Shown here: one piece after another, positions 48,585-58,717 of the stretch | Position numbering within the stretch: the first letter of the stretch is position 1 | How the letters are laid out: every line of letters begins with the position of its first letter | From: Cupriavidus metallidurans CH34 | GTDB taxonomy: Bacteria > Pseudomonadota > Gammaproteobacteria > Burkholderiales > Burkholderiaceae | NCBI RefSeq assembly: GCF_000196015.1 | Contig: NC_007973.1 | Coordinates: 3,720,001-3,784,000 of the forward strand | DNA length: 64,000 bases | Direction of reading: 5' to 3' | Made by a program: the position numbers and the translations under genes | The notes under the pieces: generated by a model | What the model saw: the letters and a program-made list of their open reading frames with translations, nothing else | Databases searched by the model: none | What the model was told of the DNA's origin: nothing

Positions 48585-48609
48585 GCGCTGCGCAGCGTCG
48601 GCGCAGCGC
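48585..48609. terminator. Hairpin between convergent genes (likely bidirectional terminator)
   Basis: A perfect 9-bp stem GCGCTGCGC (48585-48593) / GCGCAGCGC (48601-48609) around a 7-nt loop, placed between the convergent ETHE1-like and YbdK-type genes. It lacks a T-run, so rho may help. Confidence 0.5.
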
Positions 48610-48615
48610 CTTGCC

Positions 48616-49734
48616 TCAGCCGCCCCCCCACTGTTCGCAGGTCTGTCGCACCATATCGCGCAGGCTGTGCGCATCGCGATTGGCGGCGCGCACCCAATGC
48701 GCGTCGTTGCTGCGGCTCGCCGCCAGCGCGCGGATATTCGATAGCGCCTCCAGCGAGCCCAGTGCTTCCGCATGTGGCTCGAGCGCATCGCAGATCGACA
48801 GGATATGGTCGGCAATCGGCATCCGAGTCAGTTCATTCGGATGCACATACTCGCCCTCCAGCCCGAAGCGACACGCCTGGAAGCGGTTGAATGTGTAGAC
48901 CAGATAGTCGTCTTCCTGCGGCATGAATGGCCGTGACAACAGCAGGTAACGCGCCAGCGCCTGGATATAGGCCGCGATGTCGCACGCGCGCTGCACGGTC
49001 AGTGGCGTGTCCATGACGCGAACTTCGATCGTGCCGAATTCCGGCTTGGGACGAATGTCCCAATAGAAGTCCTTCATGCTCTCGATCACACCGGTGGCGC
49101 GCATCTTGTCGAAGTACGCCTTGAAGGCGTCCCAAGTCAGCACGAACGGCGCGCGCCCGCTCATCGGGAATGCCGCCACCGAATTCAGACGGGCCGAAGC
49201 GAAACCGGTATCCACACCCTGCACATAGGGCGACGACGCGGCCAGCGCAATGAAGTGCGGGACGTAGCGCCCGATGGCGTGCAGCAGGAACAGCGACTCG
49301 TCGGGGCTCGGACACCCGATATGGACGTGCTGCCCAAACACCGTGAACTGCTTGGCCAGATAGCCGTAGAGTTCGGAGATGTACTGGTAGCGGGGCGAGT
49401 CGGAAATCGTGCGATCGGACCACACCTGGAACGGGTGCGTGCCGCCGCCGCAGATGCCGAGGTTCAAGCCGCGTGACGCATTGACCATCAGGTCCCGCAT
49501 GACGCTCAGCTCCTCGAGCGCCTGCGCGTAGTCGTGGCAGATCCCCGTGCTGATCTCGATCATCGACGGACTGATCTCCGGCTTGATGTCGCCGGCATGT
49601 TGCGTGCCCCTGAGCGCCCGGAGCAGGTCCGGCGCGAACGGCGCGAGGTCATAGTCATGACGATTGACGAGCTGCAGTTCCAGTTCGACACCAAACGTCA
49701 GGGCTTCGGAATGCTTGAAGGGTTCGAGCGACAT
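48616..49734 (-). CDS. ybdK: Carboxylate-amine ligase, YbdK type (glutamate-cysteine ligase family 2)
   Basis: A 372-residue ATP-dependent ligase that likely joins glutamate or a similar acid to an amine, with a weak gamma-glutamylcysteine activity known for E. coli YbdK. The N-terminus [17 protein letters not shown] carries the metal/substrate acidic motif. The later [27 protein letters not shown] is the family signature, and [10 protein letters not shown] lies near the middle. The start overlaps the stop of the antiporter gene as TGATG, so translation is coupled. The pairing of this ligase with a cation/proton antiporter is recurrent in betaproteobacteria, but the natural product is unknown. 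Confidence 0.9.
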   Translation of the reverse strand: MSLEPFKHSEALTFGVELELQLVNRHDYDLAPFAPDLLRALRGTQHAGDIKPEISPSMIEISTGICHDYAQALEELSVMRDLMVNASRGLNLGICGGGTHPFQVWSDRTISDSPRYQYISELYGYLAKQFTVFGQHVHIGCPSPDESLFLLHAIGRYVPHFIALAASSPYVQGVDTGFASARLNSVAAFPMSGRAPFVLTWDAFKAYFDKMRATGVIESMKDFYWDIRPKPEFGTIEVRVMDTPLTVQRACDIAAYIQALARYLLLSRPFMPQEDDYLVYTFNRFQACRFGLEGEYVHPNELTRMPIADHILSICDALEPHAEALGSLEALSNIRALAASRSNDAHWVRAANRDAHSLRDMVRQTCEQWGGG

Positions 49735-50954
49735 CAGCGCCCTCCGTTGTCACGCGCTTCGCTGACATAATGCAGCGCCCACGCCGCGATGACGGGTCCG
49801 AGCAACTGCTCGATCGCCAGCGCACACAGAATGATCGAAGCCAGCGGCGAGCCGGTTCCCGGATACAGCAAGGCGACGTCGTTCATCAAAAGATAGGCGA
49901 GTCCCGACATCGGAGCCAGCGCCAGCCCGAGCGCCGTGCACTGGCGCAGACTCAGGCCCGAGAACGACCCCAGCGATATCACGCCAACGAGCTTGGCAAC
50001 GTGACGCATCACGACCAGCGCGATGGCCAGCATGCCACCCACCGCCCAGTCATGTGCCGTCAGCGGCAGGCCGAGCGAGACGATCATCACGATAATTAGC
50101 AGGCTACCCGCGCTGCCGAAGTGCGTGGGCCACACATGCGGCTGTCGGTCCTGATGCTTGAAGACCACGCCAGCCAGCATCAGCGAGAGCGGCATCGACA
50201 ACTTCAGCACGCGCGTCAGCGCCAGCGCGAACAGGACCAGGCCAACCAGCACCAGGAAGCTGTAGTGATCGTCAGCGGACATGCGGGCGTAAATGGCATG
50301 GCCAACCTTGCCGACCACCCACGCCAGCAGGCACGAGCCAGTCAGCAGGTAGAGCGGATGCAGCAGCGCAGCGCCGATGTTGCCGTACTCGGAGTGCAGC
50401 CAGCCGGTGGCCACCTGCACGATGACGGCGGCGTAGATGCTGTTCAGGGCCGCCATGGCCATCAGCCGCTCGGTCACCTGGCCTTCGGCGCGCAACTCGT
50501 TCTTGAGCTGGAGCACGATGGTCGGCGACGTGCTGACCGCAATACCGCCCGCCAGAATCGCCACGGCCGGCGATGCGCCGAGCCACTGCAATACCGTGGA
50601 CACCAGTCCCCAGGTCAGCAGGCTTTCCGCCCCGCTCGTGAACAGCAGCCAGCGGTTCGCGCGCAGCCAGGAAAACGACAGTCGATGGCCAAGCTCGAAC
50701 AGCGCCAGCGCGAGCGCCATGTCGATCAGGATGCGCGTCTGCGCGATCATGTTCTCGTCGACGATGCTGCGTCCGAGCGTGCCCGCGAACAACCCCGCGG
50801 CCGCATAACCGACGATGCGTGGGAAGCCGAGCCAGCGGCGGCAGAGCTCGCCGGCCAGTCCCGCGCCAACCAGCGCGAGCCCGACCCAGAACAATCCGCT
50901 CGGGGCCAGTGGCAGGGATGGGAAAAGTTGGCTTAGTCCGTTCATGGCCGACAT
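49734..50954 (-). CDS. CPA2-type cation/proton antiporter (KefB-like membrane domain)
   Basis: A 406-residue integral membrane protein with about eleven transmembrane helices and the CPA2 features [17 protein letters not shown] and the long helix [17 protein letters not shown]. Unlike KefB/KefC it lacks a C-terminal Rossmann/RCK domain, so it may be unregulated or depend on another protein. The ATG at 50954 gives a hydrophilic start ([20 protein letters not shown]); ATG 50945 is also possible. It opens the transcript that continues with the YbdK-type ligase gene by TGATG overlap. Transport of K+ or Na+ in exchange for H+ is inferred from the family. Confidence 0.87.
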   Translation of the reverse strand: MSAMNGLSQLFPSLPLAPSGLFWVGLALVGAGLAGELCRRWLGFPRIVGYAAAGLFAGTLGRSIVDENMIAQTRILIDMALALALFELGHRLSFSWLRANRWLLFTSGAESLLTWGLVSTVLQWLGASPAVAILAGGIAVSTSPTIVLQLKNELRAEGQVTERLMAMAALNSIYAAVIVQVATGWLHSEYGNIGAALLHPLYLLTGSCLLAWVVGKVGHAIYARMSADDHYSFLVLVGLVLFALALTRVLKLSMPLSLMLAGVVFKHQDRQPHVWPTHFGSAGSLLIIVMIVSLGLPLTAHDWAVGGMLAIALVVMRHVAKLVGVISLGSFSGLSLRQCTALGLALAPMSGLAYLLMNDVALLYPGTGSPLASIILCALAIEQLLGPVIAAWALHYVSEARDNGGR

Positions 50955-51035
50955 GGTAACGGAAGCACATGAACTTTCGTGTCGGGTGTTGTCCGACGCT
51001 TCTTTTAATACGCTTGCAACTTTCGGCTTCTTCCA

Positions 51036-51065
51036 TTAAAAAACGCCATCTTCGCAGATGGCGTT
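51036..51065 (-). terminator. Terminator of the TPR gene
   Basis: On the minus strand AACGCCATC (51065-51057 complement) and GATGGCGTT form a perfect 9-bp stem with a TGCGAA loop, followed by TTTT (51041-51038). It ends transcription of the TPR gene at 51095. Confidence 0.85.
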
Positions 51066-51094
51066 TCCCCGGGGTTGGCAAATTCAGAATGGGC

Positions 51095-53050
51095 TCACAC
51101 GCCCCAGACCTTCCATTTGGGACGCGTCGACTTCAGGCCGGCTTCCACCTGCGCGAAAAGACCCCGGGTGACACCCTTGTCACCCTCGAGCGCACGAGCC
51201 TTTTCGAACCAGGCAAGCGCCGTTTCGCGCTGCGCCATGCCTACGGCGGCCCGTACCGCCGTCAGCCAGGTTCTGGCATCCCAGTCATCCCGCGCGGCGA
51301 ACGCAAGCTGAAAATCGGTCAGCGCTTCGGGAAAGCGCGCCAGGTCGACTAGCAACGCGGCCCGCTGCACGCGTGCCTGAGCCTGGCCCCGGCCATCGCG
51401 CTCGCCAAGCTGCACGGCTTGCTCCAGCAGCGGCAGCGCGCGGTCGTTGTCGCCAAGGTCACGCCAGATCTGGCCGAATCGACTGCATAGCCACGCGTCT
51501 TCGACCAGCATCGAGCGGCGCTCCAGCGCTTCGAGTTCGGCGCGCGCATCAGCACGGTCATGCTCGTCCATCGCCGCCATACCGGACTGGAGCAGCCCGG
51601 CATAGTGGGCGCGCGCGTGCGCCATGGCATGGGCGCCCTCGCTGCGCGCTTCCACCGGCAGTGCGTCGAGACGCGCATCCATATGCGAGATGGCCGCGCT
51701 GGCAGACTCGGTAGCCTCGCGGCCGCCAATCGCCGCCAAGGCCGCCACCAGACGGCTGAACACCCAGCTCACGTTGCCGGGATTGCGTTCCACCGGGTAG
51801 CGGTTCATGACTTCGCCGGCCAGGTCGACCACTTGCTGATGCTGGCCTGCCGCCGCGTGCGTGTCGAGCAGGTCGATCCAGTGGTCGATGAAATCGCTCG
51901 CCGCCATACCCTTGCGGTGCAACGCCAGCTTTTCCTCCAGATGCGCCTCGTCGGCAGGCAGCAGACGCGCCAGCAGACGGCACAGCAGCGAATAGAGATG
52001 AGGATCGGCATTGCCGCCGTGGCCGCGTGGGTCGCCTTCGCCTGTGGAAAAGTACGACTCAAAGCAAGCCAGGCCCTTGCGGCAGGCGGCCTCTAGCAGC
52101 GGCCTGAGCGTGGCCTGCGACGCCGGCACCTCGTCGATGAAGGCACCGAGTGCGCTGGCCGCATGGAAATACAGCGCGCCGTCGTCGGCGTCGGCCGTCA
52201 GCGCGAAGCCGGTCCATGCGGGTTGCGGCGCAGGCGCATTGGCCGGTGCGGCCGCGTTGAGCTGGTTGCGCAAGGTCAACACGCGTACCTGTGTCAGCGG
52301 ATCGGCCTCCTGACGCAGATAGGTATCCATGTCATCGAGCGCACCCGCCGGATCACTGCCCAGACGCAGTGGCGCGCGCAAACGGCGTGCCTCGGGGTGG
52401 TCGGCTTGCTCGGCCAGCACTCGTTCGGCCTGCATGGCAGCGAGCGCATCGCCCTCGGGCGGTGTCAGATCGAGCAGTTCGGGGGAATCCAGCGCGATAC
52501 GTCCCAGGCAAACGCGCAGCAGCGGCTCGCCCAGTTGCCCGGCGGCATCGCAACGCGCCACGTAGTCCTGCACCAGCGGGAGAATGTCACCCGCGCCCAG
52601 GTCCGGCGCGCGATAGAGCAGATCGTGCCAATAGCGGCCCGCCAGGGCGAAGTCATTGAGGCGGAGCGCGACGAAGCCGGCATAGAAATGCGCCGCCCAT
52701 TCGCCTGTGGCCAGCCCGTTGCGGCGCGCCGCTTCATGCATCCACGGCTGCGCCTCGGTATCACGCCCTTCGCGCATCAGCAGCGTGCCGTAGATATGGG
52801 CCAGCGCGCCACGTGACGCCCAGCGGTGCACTGGCGCCAGCGACAGCGAAGGCAGGCGTTCCATCGCCTCGTCCAGCGCGGCCAGCGCGCCAGGCACATC
52901 GTCGCGATCGGCATGCAGTTGCGCGCGCAGCGCTGCATAGTCCACCACCTCAGGGTGTGCCTCCCAGAGCTGGTCGGCCACCTGCAGCGCCTCGTCGTGG
53001 CGCCCGGCATTGGCTAGCGCGATCGCGTGCTCGTAACGGACATCCTGCAC
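51095..53050 (-). CDS. Tetratricopeptide-repeat protein
   Basis: A 651-residue helical protein of unknown task. TPR-type helix pairs can be followed at the N-terminus (EHAIALANAGRHDEALQVADQLW, residues 8-30; GALAALDEAMERLPSLSLAP after it) and again at the C-terminus (DLARFPEALTDFQLAFAARDDWDAR; QRETALAWFEKARALEGDKG). There is no signal peptide or membrane helix, so it should be cytoplasmic and serve protein contacts. GTG 53050 is preceded by AAGGAA. It is the only gene between two terminators (51036 and 53155) and stands alone. Confidence 0.85.
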   Translation of the reverse strand: MQDVRYEHAIALANAGRHDEALQVADQLWEAHPEVVDYAALRAQLHADRDDVPGALAALDEAMERLPSLSLAPVHRWASRGALAHIYGTLLMREGRDTEAQPWMHEAARRNGLATGEWAAHFYAGFVALRLNDFALAGRYWHDLLYRAPDLGAGDILPLVQDYVARCDAAGQLGEPLLRVCLGRIALDSPELLDLTPPEGDALAAMQAERVLAEQADHPEARRLRAPLRLGSDPAGALDDMDTYLRQEADPLTQVRVLTLRNQLNAAAPANAPAPQPAWTGFALTADADDGALYFHAASALGAFIDEVPASQATLRPLLEAACRKGLACFESYFSTGEGDPRGHGGNADPHLYSLLCRLLARLLPADEAHLEEKLALHRKGMAASDFIDHWIDLLDTHAAAGQHQQVVDLAGEVMNRYPVERNPGNVSWVFSRLVAALAAIGGREATESASAAISHMDARLDALPVEARSEGAHAMAHARAHYAGLLQSGMAAMDEHDRADARAELEALERRSMLVEDAWLCSRFGQIWRDLGDNDRALPLLEQAVQLGERDGRGQAQARVQRAALLVDLARFPEALTDFQLAFAARDDWDARTWLTAVRAAVGMAQRETALAWFEKARALEGDKGVTRGLFAQVEAGLKSTRPKWKVWGV

Positions 53051-53154
53051 GGTCGGTTCCTTCTCAAGAATTCAGCAAAAGCGGAATTATGCGCTAACCG
53101 CGGGAATCACCCGGGAAAGAACAGCGGGGATTTCGGGCCGGTTCCCGCCGCCCA

Positions 53155-53191
53155 ACAAAAAACGCCACCACGGGCCGGGCCCGGGTGGCGT
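53155..53191 (-). terminator. Terminator of the LivK-like gene
   Basis: ACGCCACC (53162-53169) pairs with GGTGGCGT (53184-53191), extended by CGGG/CCCG inside. On the minus strand a T-run (TTTTTTG) follows. It ends the binding-protein gene at 53252. Confidence 0.85.
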
Positions 53192-53251
53192 CTGGTATCG
53201 CGCGGCGCGCTGGGCGGAGGAAAGCCGTCCGGCGCGCCGATGCGGGCTGGC

Positions 53252-54403
53252 TTACTTGCCGCCCACGGTCTGCAGCACGGTCCACTTGCCGTCAGCCACC
53301 TTGTAGACGGTGATGCCGCCGTCCTTCAGGTCGCCGCGGGCATCGTAGGCCAGCGTCTTGGTGGTCACGCCCTGCATGTTGGTCGCAGCCAGCACCGGCA
53401 GGTAGCGCGCCGGATCGGCCGAGCCGGCCTTGATCATGGCCGTCATCATCGCGGTGGCGCCGTCATAGGCATACGGCGAGTAGGTCTGCACCTTCGAGCC
53501 GAAGCGCTTCTCGTACTTCTTCTCATAGGCCACGCCACCCGGCATCTGGTCCAGCGGCAGGCCGGCCAGCGACACCACGGTGCCATCGGCTGCCGGGCCG
53601 GCCAGCTTCAGGAAGTTGTCGGTCTTGGACATTTCGCCCGACACCAGCGGCGCCTTCATGCCCAGTTCCTTCACCTGCTTGGCCATCGGGGCCGACTGCG
53701 TCTCGGCGCCGCCGTAGAAGATGATGTCCGGGTTGGCGCGCTTGATGTTGGTCAGCACGGCCTTGAAGTCCACGGCCTTGTCGTTCGTGAACTCACGGCG
53801 GACGATCTTGCCGCCAGCGGCCTTGGCCGCCTTCTCGAACTCGTCGGCCAGACCCTGGCCGTAGGCCGTGCGGTCATCGACGATGGCGATGTTCTTGGCG
53901 CCGAGCTTCTTCACCACGAAGGCGCCGATCACCGAACCCTGCTGGGTGTCGGACGTCATCATGCGGAACGTGGTCTTGAAGCCCTGGCGGGTGTACTCAG
54001 GCGCCGTGGCCATGGCGATCTGCGGAATGCCGGCGCGGTTGTAGACCATCGACGCCGGGATGCTGGTGCCCGAGTTGAAGTGGCCGAGCATGCCCTGGAT
54101 GCCCGCGTCCACGAGCTTCTGCGCCACTACGGAACCGGTCTTCGGGTCGGCTTGGTCGTCCTCGGAGACCAGCACGAACTTGACGTCCTTGCCGCCAATC
54201 TTGGGCTTGGTGGCGTTCATGTCCTCGATGGCGAGGACGATACCGTTCTGCATGTCCTTGCCATACTGCGCCTGGCCACCGGTCATCGGGCCGGCAAAGC
54301 CCAGCTTGATTTCCTGCGCCTGGGCAAATGCGGCCGAGGCGGCGGTCAGGCCGGCTACGGCCATGGCAACGGTCATCGCCGTCTTGCGGAATGTCGAGCT
54401 CAT
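53252..54403 (-). CDS. livK: Branched-chain amino acid ABC transporter, substrate-binding protein
   Basis: A 383-residue periplasmic protein with a signal peptide (FRKTAMTVAMAVAGLTAASA, cleaved after AFA near residue 25). The mature protein is a type I Leu/Ile/Val-binding fold: EIKLGFAGPMTGGQAQYGKD, DDQADPKTGSVVAQKLVD, ASMVYNRAGIPQIAMATAPE and the hinge TYSPYAYDGATAMMTAM. AAGGAG precedes ATG 54403. No livHMGF permease genes are adjacent, so it is an orphan component here. It lies between the TPR gene and putA, all leftward. Confidence 0.92.
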   Translation of the reverse strand: MSSTFRKTAMTVAMAVAGLTAASAAFAQAQEIKLGFAGPMTGGQAQYGKDMQNGIVLAIEDMNATKPKIGGKDVKFVLVSEDDQADPKTGSVVAQKLVDAGIQGMLGHFNSGTSIPASMVYNRAGIPQIAMATAPEYTRQGFKTTFRMMTSDTQQGSVIGAFVVKKLGAKNIAIVDDRTAYGQGLADEFEKAAKAAGGKIVRREFTNDKAVDFKAVLTNIKRANPDIIFYGGAETQSAPMAKQVKELGMKAPLVSGEMSKTDNFLKLAGPAADGTVVSLAGLPLDQMPGGVAYEKKYEKRFGSKVQTYSPYAYDGATAMMTAMIKAGSADPARYLPVLAATNMQGVTTKTLAYDARGDLKDGGITVYKVADGKWTVLQTVGGK

Positions 54404-54557
54404 CAGTTCTCCTTGGGTCCCATAGGGTGCCATATGGTGCCGGTGTCGGCATGTTCGCGGACCGGCGTTGGCAGCACCGCTCCGTTCCTGGGTTGCGACG
54501 GGGTCGGGATCACCGGCCCCCGCCGCGCACTGCGACGCGCCACGGTCGAGGCCTGCC

Positions 54558-57500
54558 TCAGCCGATCGTCATCAAACTTGCATTGCCGCCCGCGGCCGCC
54601 GTATTGACGGACAGCGAACGTTCGATCAACAAACGCTCCAGAGCGATATTCGGTTCACCGTGCGCAAGGCCCTGCACGCCGACGATCGGACCAGTGCGGG
54701 TGGCCACCTGCTCGCAAACCGTGCGAAGCTGGTCGGAATCGCCGTGGTGCAGCACGGCATCGAATGCCGTATCCGTCGACGTCCAGTCGGAAACCATGCG
54801 GACGCGCGATTGTACTGCGGCGGGAAGCCTTTCAGACAGGGCCCTGGTCTGCGCTGTGTCAACGCACAACGCCTCGCTGCCGACGGCCAGCACGGCGGCC
54901 AGTTGCAGCACCAGATCGGACTCCTGCTGGGCGAGGCAAAGCACACGCTCGCGCGGCAGCAGCGAGTAGGTGTTGCGCTCGCCGGTAGGACCCGGCAGCG
55001 TCACACCGAGCCCCGACGGCGATGCCGCGGCCAGGCGATCGCAGGCCTCGGCCACCTCGGGCAGCGACGCCTGCGCCCAGGCCTTCAGCGCGGCCAGTTC
55101 GGGCGACACCGGCGCGGCGGCCACGCCACCAGTCGCATCCGACGCACGCACGGCGCGCGCCACGGCATCCTGCGGGCAGACCGACAGCAGCCGGTGCAGA
55201 TAGAGTGGCCCTCCCGCCTTCGGCCCCGTGCCGGACAGCCCTTCGCCACCGAATGGCTGCACGCCCACCACGGCGCCGACGACATTCCGGTTCACATAGA
55301 GATTGCCCACATCCGCGCGGTCGACGATGTGCGCGATCGTCTCGTCGATCCGCGTGTGGACGCCGAGCGTCAGGCCATACCCAGTGCCATTGATCTGGTC
55401 GATCAGCTTGTCCAGCGCGGTTCGCGGGAAGCGCACCACATGCAACACCGGACCGAACACCTCCCGCTTCAGCTCCGCGATCGAATCGAGTTCGATCAGC
55501 GTCGGCGGCACGAACGTGCCATGGCGGCAGGCCGGCGTGTCCGCCGCGCCCGGGTCGGCCTGGTGCACACGACGGCCCTTGGCCCGCATCGCTTCGATAT
55601 GGCGCAGGATATTGCCGCGCGCTTCCTCGTCGATCACAGGACCAACGTCAGTGGAGAGGCGATCCGGGTTGCCCAGCGTCAACTCACCCATCGCACCCTT
55701 GAGCATTTCCAGGATGCGGTCGGCCACGTCTTCCTGCAGGCACAGCACGCGCAGCGCCGAACAGCGCTGGCCGGCCGAATCGAAGGCCGAAGTCACCACG
55801 TCGCCCACCACCTGCTCGGCCAGCGCCGAGGAATCGACGATCATCGCGTTCTGCCCGCCCGTCTCGGCGATCAGCGGAATCGGACGGCCCGCGGCATCGA
55901 GACGGCTCGCCACGTTGCGTTGCAGGAGGCGGGCAACTTCGGTCGAGCCGGTGAACATCACGCCCTTGACCCGGGCGTCGCCTACCAGCGCCGCGCCGAC
56001 GGTCTCGCCCCGGCCCGGCAGCAATTGCACCGCGGCTGCGGGCACACCGGCGTCGCGCAGCAGACGCACGGCGGCGGCGGCGATCAGCGGCGTCTGTTCG
56101 GCCGGCTTGGCCAGCACCGGATTCCCGGCTGCCAGCGCGGCGGCCACCTGGCCGGTGAAGATCGCCAGCGGGAAATTCCACGGGCTGATGCAGACCACCG
56201 GACCAAGGGGGCGATGGGTATCGTTCGAGAACGACGCGCGGACCTGCACCGCGTAGTAGCGCAGGAAGTCGACCGCCTCGCGCACTTCGGCGATGGCGTT
56301 CGAAAACGTCTTGCCGGCCTCGCGCATGATGATGCCCATCAGCGACTGCATCTGGGCTTCCATCAGATCGGCGGCGCGTTCCAGCGCGGCGGCACGCACT
56401 TCGGGCGGCGTGGCCTGCCAGATCGGCGCCACGTTGACGGCGGCCACAAGCGCGGCTTCGGTCTCAGCCGGCGTTGCCTCGCTGACCTGCCCCACTACGT
56501 CGCGACGATCCGCCGGATTCAGTACCGGCTCGGACGTGGCATCCGTGCCCGCCACTGCGGCGCCGAGCAGCGGTTCCGCGCGCGGCGTCTCGCTGGTGCC
56601 GGCCAGCAGTGCGGACGACAGCGACGCCAACCGATGTTCATTCGACAGGTCGATGCCGGCCGAATTGGCGCGCGATTTGCCATACAGCGCGCGCGGCTGC
56701 GGGATACGCGGATGCGGCAGGCCAAGCACGCCCTCTGTCTTGTGCATGGTTTCGACCACGGCCACCGGGTCAGCGACGAGATCGTCGAGCGCGATCGTCT
56801 CGTCGGCGATCCGGTTCACGAACGAGGTGTTGGCGCCGTTCTCGAGCAGGCGGCGCACCAGGTATGCCAGCAGCGTTTCGTGGGTGCCGACCGGCGCGTA
56901 GATCCGGCACGGCCGGTTGAATTTGCCATCCGCCACCGGGCCGACCACCTGGTCGTACAGCGGCTCGCCCATGCCATGCAGGCACTGGAATTCGTACTGG
57001 CCGGGGTAATAGTTCTGGCCGGCGATCTGGTAGATGGCTGCCAGCGTGTGGGCGTTGTGGGTGGCGAACTGTGGATAAATCGCGTCGGGCACCGACAGCA
57101 GCTTGCGGGCGCAGGCCACATACGACACATCGGTGTAGACCTTGCGCGTGTAGACCGGGTAGCCCTCCAGGCCGTCGACCTGGGCGCGCTTGATCTCGCT
57201 GTCCCAGTACGCACCCTTGACCAGGCGGATCATCAGGCGATGCCGGCTACGGCGCGCCAGGTCGATCAGATAATCGATCACGAACGGGCAGCGCTTCTGA
57301 TAGCCCTGCACCACGAAGCCGATGCCGTTCCAACCGGCCAGCTCCGGCTCGAAGCAGAGCCGCTCAAGCAGGTCGAGCGAGATTTCCAGGCGGTCCGCTT
57401 CCTCGGCGTCGATGTTGATACCGATGTCGTACTGGCGGGCCAGCATCGTCAGGCTCTTCAGGCGACCGTAGAGTTCGGTGATCACGCGCTCGTGCTGCGC

Positions 57501-58520
57501 GCGGCTGTAGCGCGGGTGCAGCGCGGATAGCTTGATCGAGATGCCTGGGCCTTCGTAGATGCCACGGCCGCGCGAAGCCTGCCCGATCGCGTGGATCGCC
57601 TGCTCGTAGGACGCCAGGTAGCGCTGGGCATCGGCCTCGGTCATCGCCGCTTCGCCGAGCATGTCATACGAGTAACGGAAGCCCTCTTCCTCGTACTTGC
57701 GCGCGTTGGCCAGCGCCTCGGAGATTGTTTCGCCAGTCACGAACTGCTCGCCCATCAGGCGCATCGCCATGTCCACGCCCTTGCGGATCAACGGCTCGCC
57801 GCCCTTGCCGATGATGCGCGTCAGCGCCTTCGACAGTCCGGCTTCGGTGTGCGTGGCCACCAGCCGGCCGGTCAGCAGCAGGCCCCAGGTGGCAGCGTTG
57901 ACGAACAGCGACGGGCTCTGGCCCAGATGTGATTGCCAGTTGGCGCCGCTGATCTTGTCGCGGATCAGCGCATCGCGCGTGGCCTTGTCGGGGATGCGCA
58001 GCAGCGCTTCGGCCAGGCACATCAGCGCCACGCCTTCCTGCGACGACAACGAGAACTCCTGGATCAGCCCCTGCACCAGCCCCTCGCGTCCGCTGCCTAC
58101 TTTCTGCTCACGCAGCCGGGCCGCCAGGGCTCGCGCCATCTTGATGGCGGCATCGGCCTGCGCCTGCGGCAGGCGCGCCTGCTCCAGCAGCACCGGCACA
58201 CATTCGGTTTCCGGACGGCGGTAGGCGGACGTGATGGCCGCGCGCAGTACCGACTGAGGCTGGACGCTCTGCGCGAATTCGAGGAAAGGTTGCGGCGCGG
58301 CATCGGCCTGCGTCGCGTCGCCAGCATCGGCGCCATCGGTATCTGCAGTCGCGCCGGCACCAGCTTCATGGGGCAGATGGCCGCGTTCCACCTGTTCCAG
58401 GTACGTGAAGATGGCCTGCTTGATCAGCCAGTGCGGGGTGCGGTCGATGGACTGGGCAACGCGCTTCAGGCGTTCGCGCGATGCGTCGTCGAGCTTGACG
58501 CCGAGGGTGGTGGTGGCCAT
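54558..58520 (-). CDS. putA: Trifunctional proline utilisation protein PutA
   Basis: PutA oxidises proline to glutamate in two steps and represses put genes. The 1320 residues equal the E. coli length. Residues 1-50 form a ribbon-helix-helix DNA-binding domain (TTTLGVKLDDASRERLKRVA). The proline dehydrogenase barrel (about 220-560) carries VKGAYWDSEIKRAQ and the FAD-contact TRKVYTDVSYVACA. The P5C dehydrogenase domain (about 640-1130) has the catalytic Glu in IAETGGQNAMIVDSSAL and the nucleophile Cys in AGQRCSALRVLCLQED. GGAGAAC lies before ATG 58520. The put operator should be upstream; no putP is adjacent. Confidence 0.97.
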   Translation of the reverse strand: MATTTLGVKLDDASRERLKRVAQSIDRTPHWLIKQAIFTYLEQVERGHLPHEAGAGATADTDGADAGDATQADAAPQPFLEFAQSVQPQSVLRAAITSAYRRPETECVPVLLEQARLPQAQADAAIKMARALAARLREQKVGSGREGLVQGLIQEFSLSSQEGVALMCLAEALLRIPDKATRDALIRDKISGANWQSHLGQSPSLFVNAATWGLLLTGRLVATHTEAGLSKALTRIIGKGGEPLIRKGVDMAMRLMGEQFVTGETISEALANARKYEEEGFRYSYDMLGEAAMTEADAQRYLASYEQAIHAIGQASRGRGIYEGPGISIKLSALHPRYSRAQHERVITELYGRLKSLTMLARQYDIGINIDAEEADRLEISLDLLERLCFEPELAGWNGIGFVVQGYQKRCPFVIDYLIDLARRSRHRLMIRLVKGAYWDSEIKRAQVDGLEGYPVYTRKVYTDVSYVACARKLLSVPDAIYPQFATHNAHTLAAIYQIAGQNYYPGQYEFQCLHGMGEPLYDQVVGPVADGKFNRPCRIYAPVGTHETLLAYLVRRLLENGANTSFVNRIADETIALDDLVADPVAVVETMHKTEGVLGLPHPRIPQPRALYGKSRANSAGIDLSNEHRLASLSSALLAGTSETPRAEPLLGAAVAGTDATSEPVLNPADRRDVVGQVSEATPAETEAALVAAVNVAPIWQATPPEVRAAALERAADLMEAQMQSLMGIIMREAGKTFSNAIAEVREAVDFLRYYAVQVRASFSNDTHRPLGPVVCISPWNFPLAIFTGQVAAALAAGNPVLAKPAEQTPLIAAAAVRLLRDAGVPAAAVQLLPGRGETVGAALVGDARVKGVMFTGSTEVARLLQRNVASRLDAAGRPIPLIAETGGQNAMIVDSSALAEQVVGDVVTSAFDSAGQRCSALRVLCLQEDVADRILEMLKGAMGELTLGNPDRLSTDVGPVIDEEARGNILRHIEAMRAKGRRVHQADPGAADTPACRHGTFVPPTLIELDSIAELKREVFGPVLHVVRFPRTALDKLIDQINGTGYGLTLGVHTRIDETIAHIVDRADVGNLYVNRNVVGAVVGVQPFGGEGLSGTGPKAGGPLYLHRLLSVCPQDAVARAVRASDATGGVAAAPVSPELAALKAWAQASLPEVAEACDRLAAASPSGLGVTLPGPTGERNTYSLLPRERVLCLAQQESDLVLQLAAVLAVGSEALCVDTAQTRALSERLPAAVQSRVRMVSDWTSTDTAFDAVLHHGDSDQLRTVCEQVATRTGPIVGVQGLAHGEPNIALERLLIERSLSVNTAAAGGNASLMTIG

Positions 58521-58717
58521 GTGATCGGTTCTCCAGCGAATCTTGGAATATCGGTTGGCTGCACCGGCGATACGCACGTGTGCGTACCCGCCAGATAGCC
58601 GGACTGGCGCGATCTTACTCTCGGAGAATTACGGGGTGCAACCTAGTGCAACCCCTAAGCTCACTTGCGGACAAAAGGTTGCACTTTCGCAACTTCCCGG
58701 CGTGGCGACTGCTCCGC

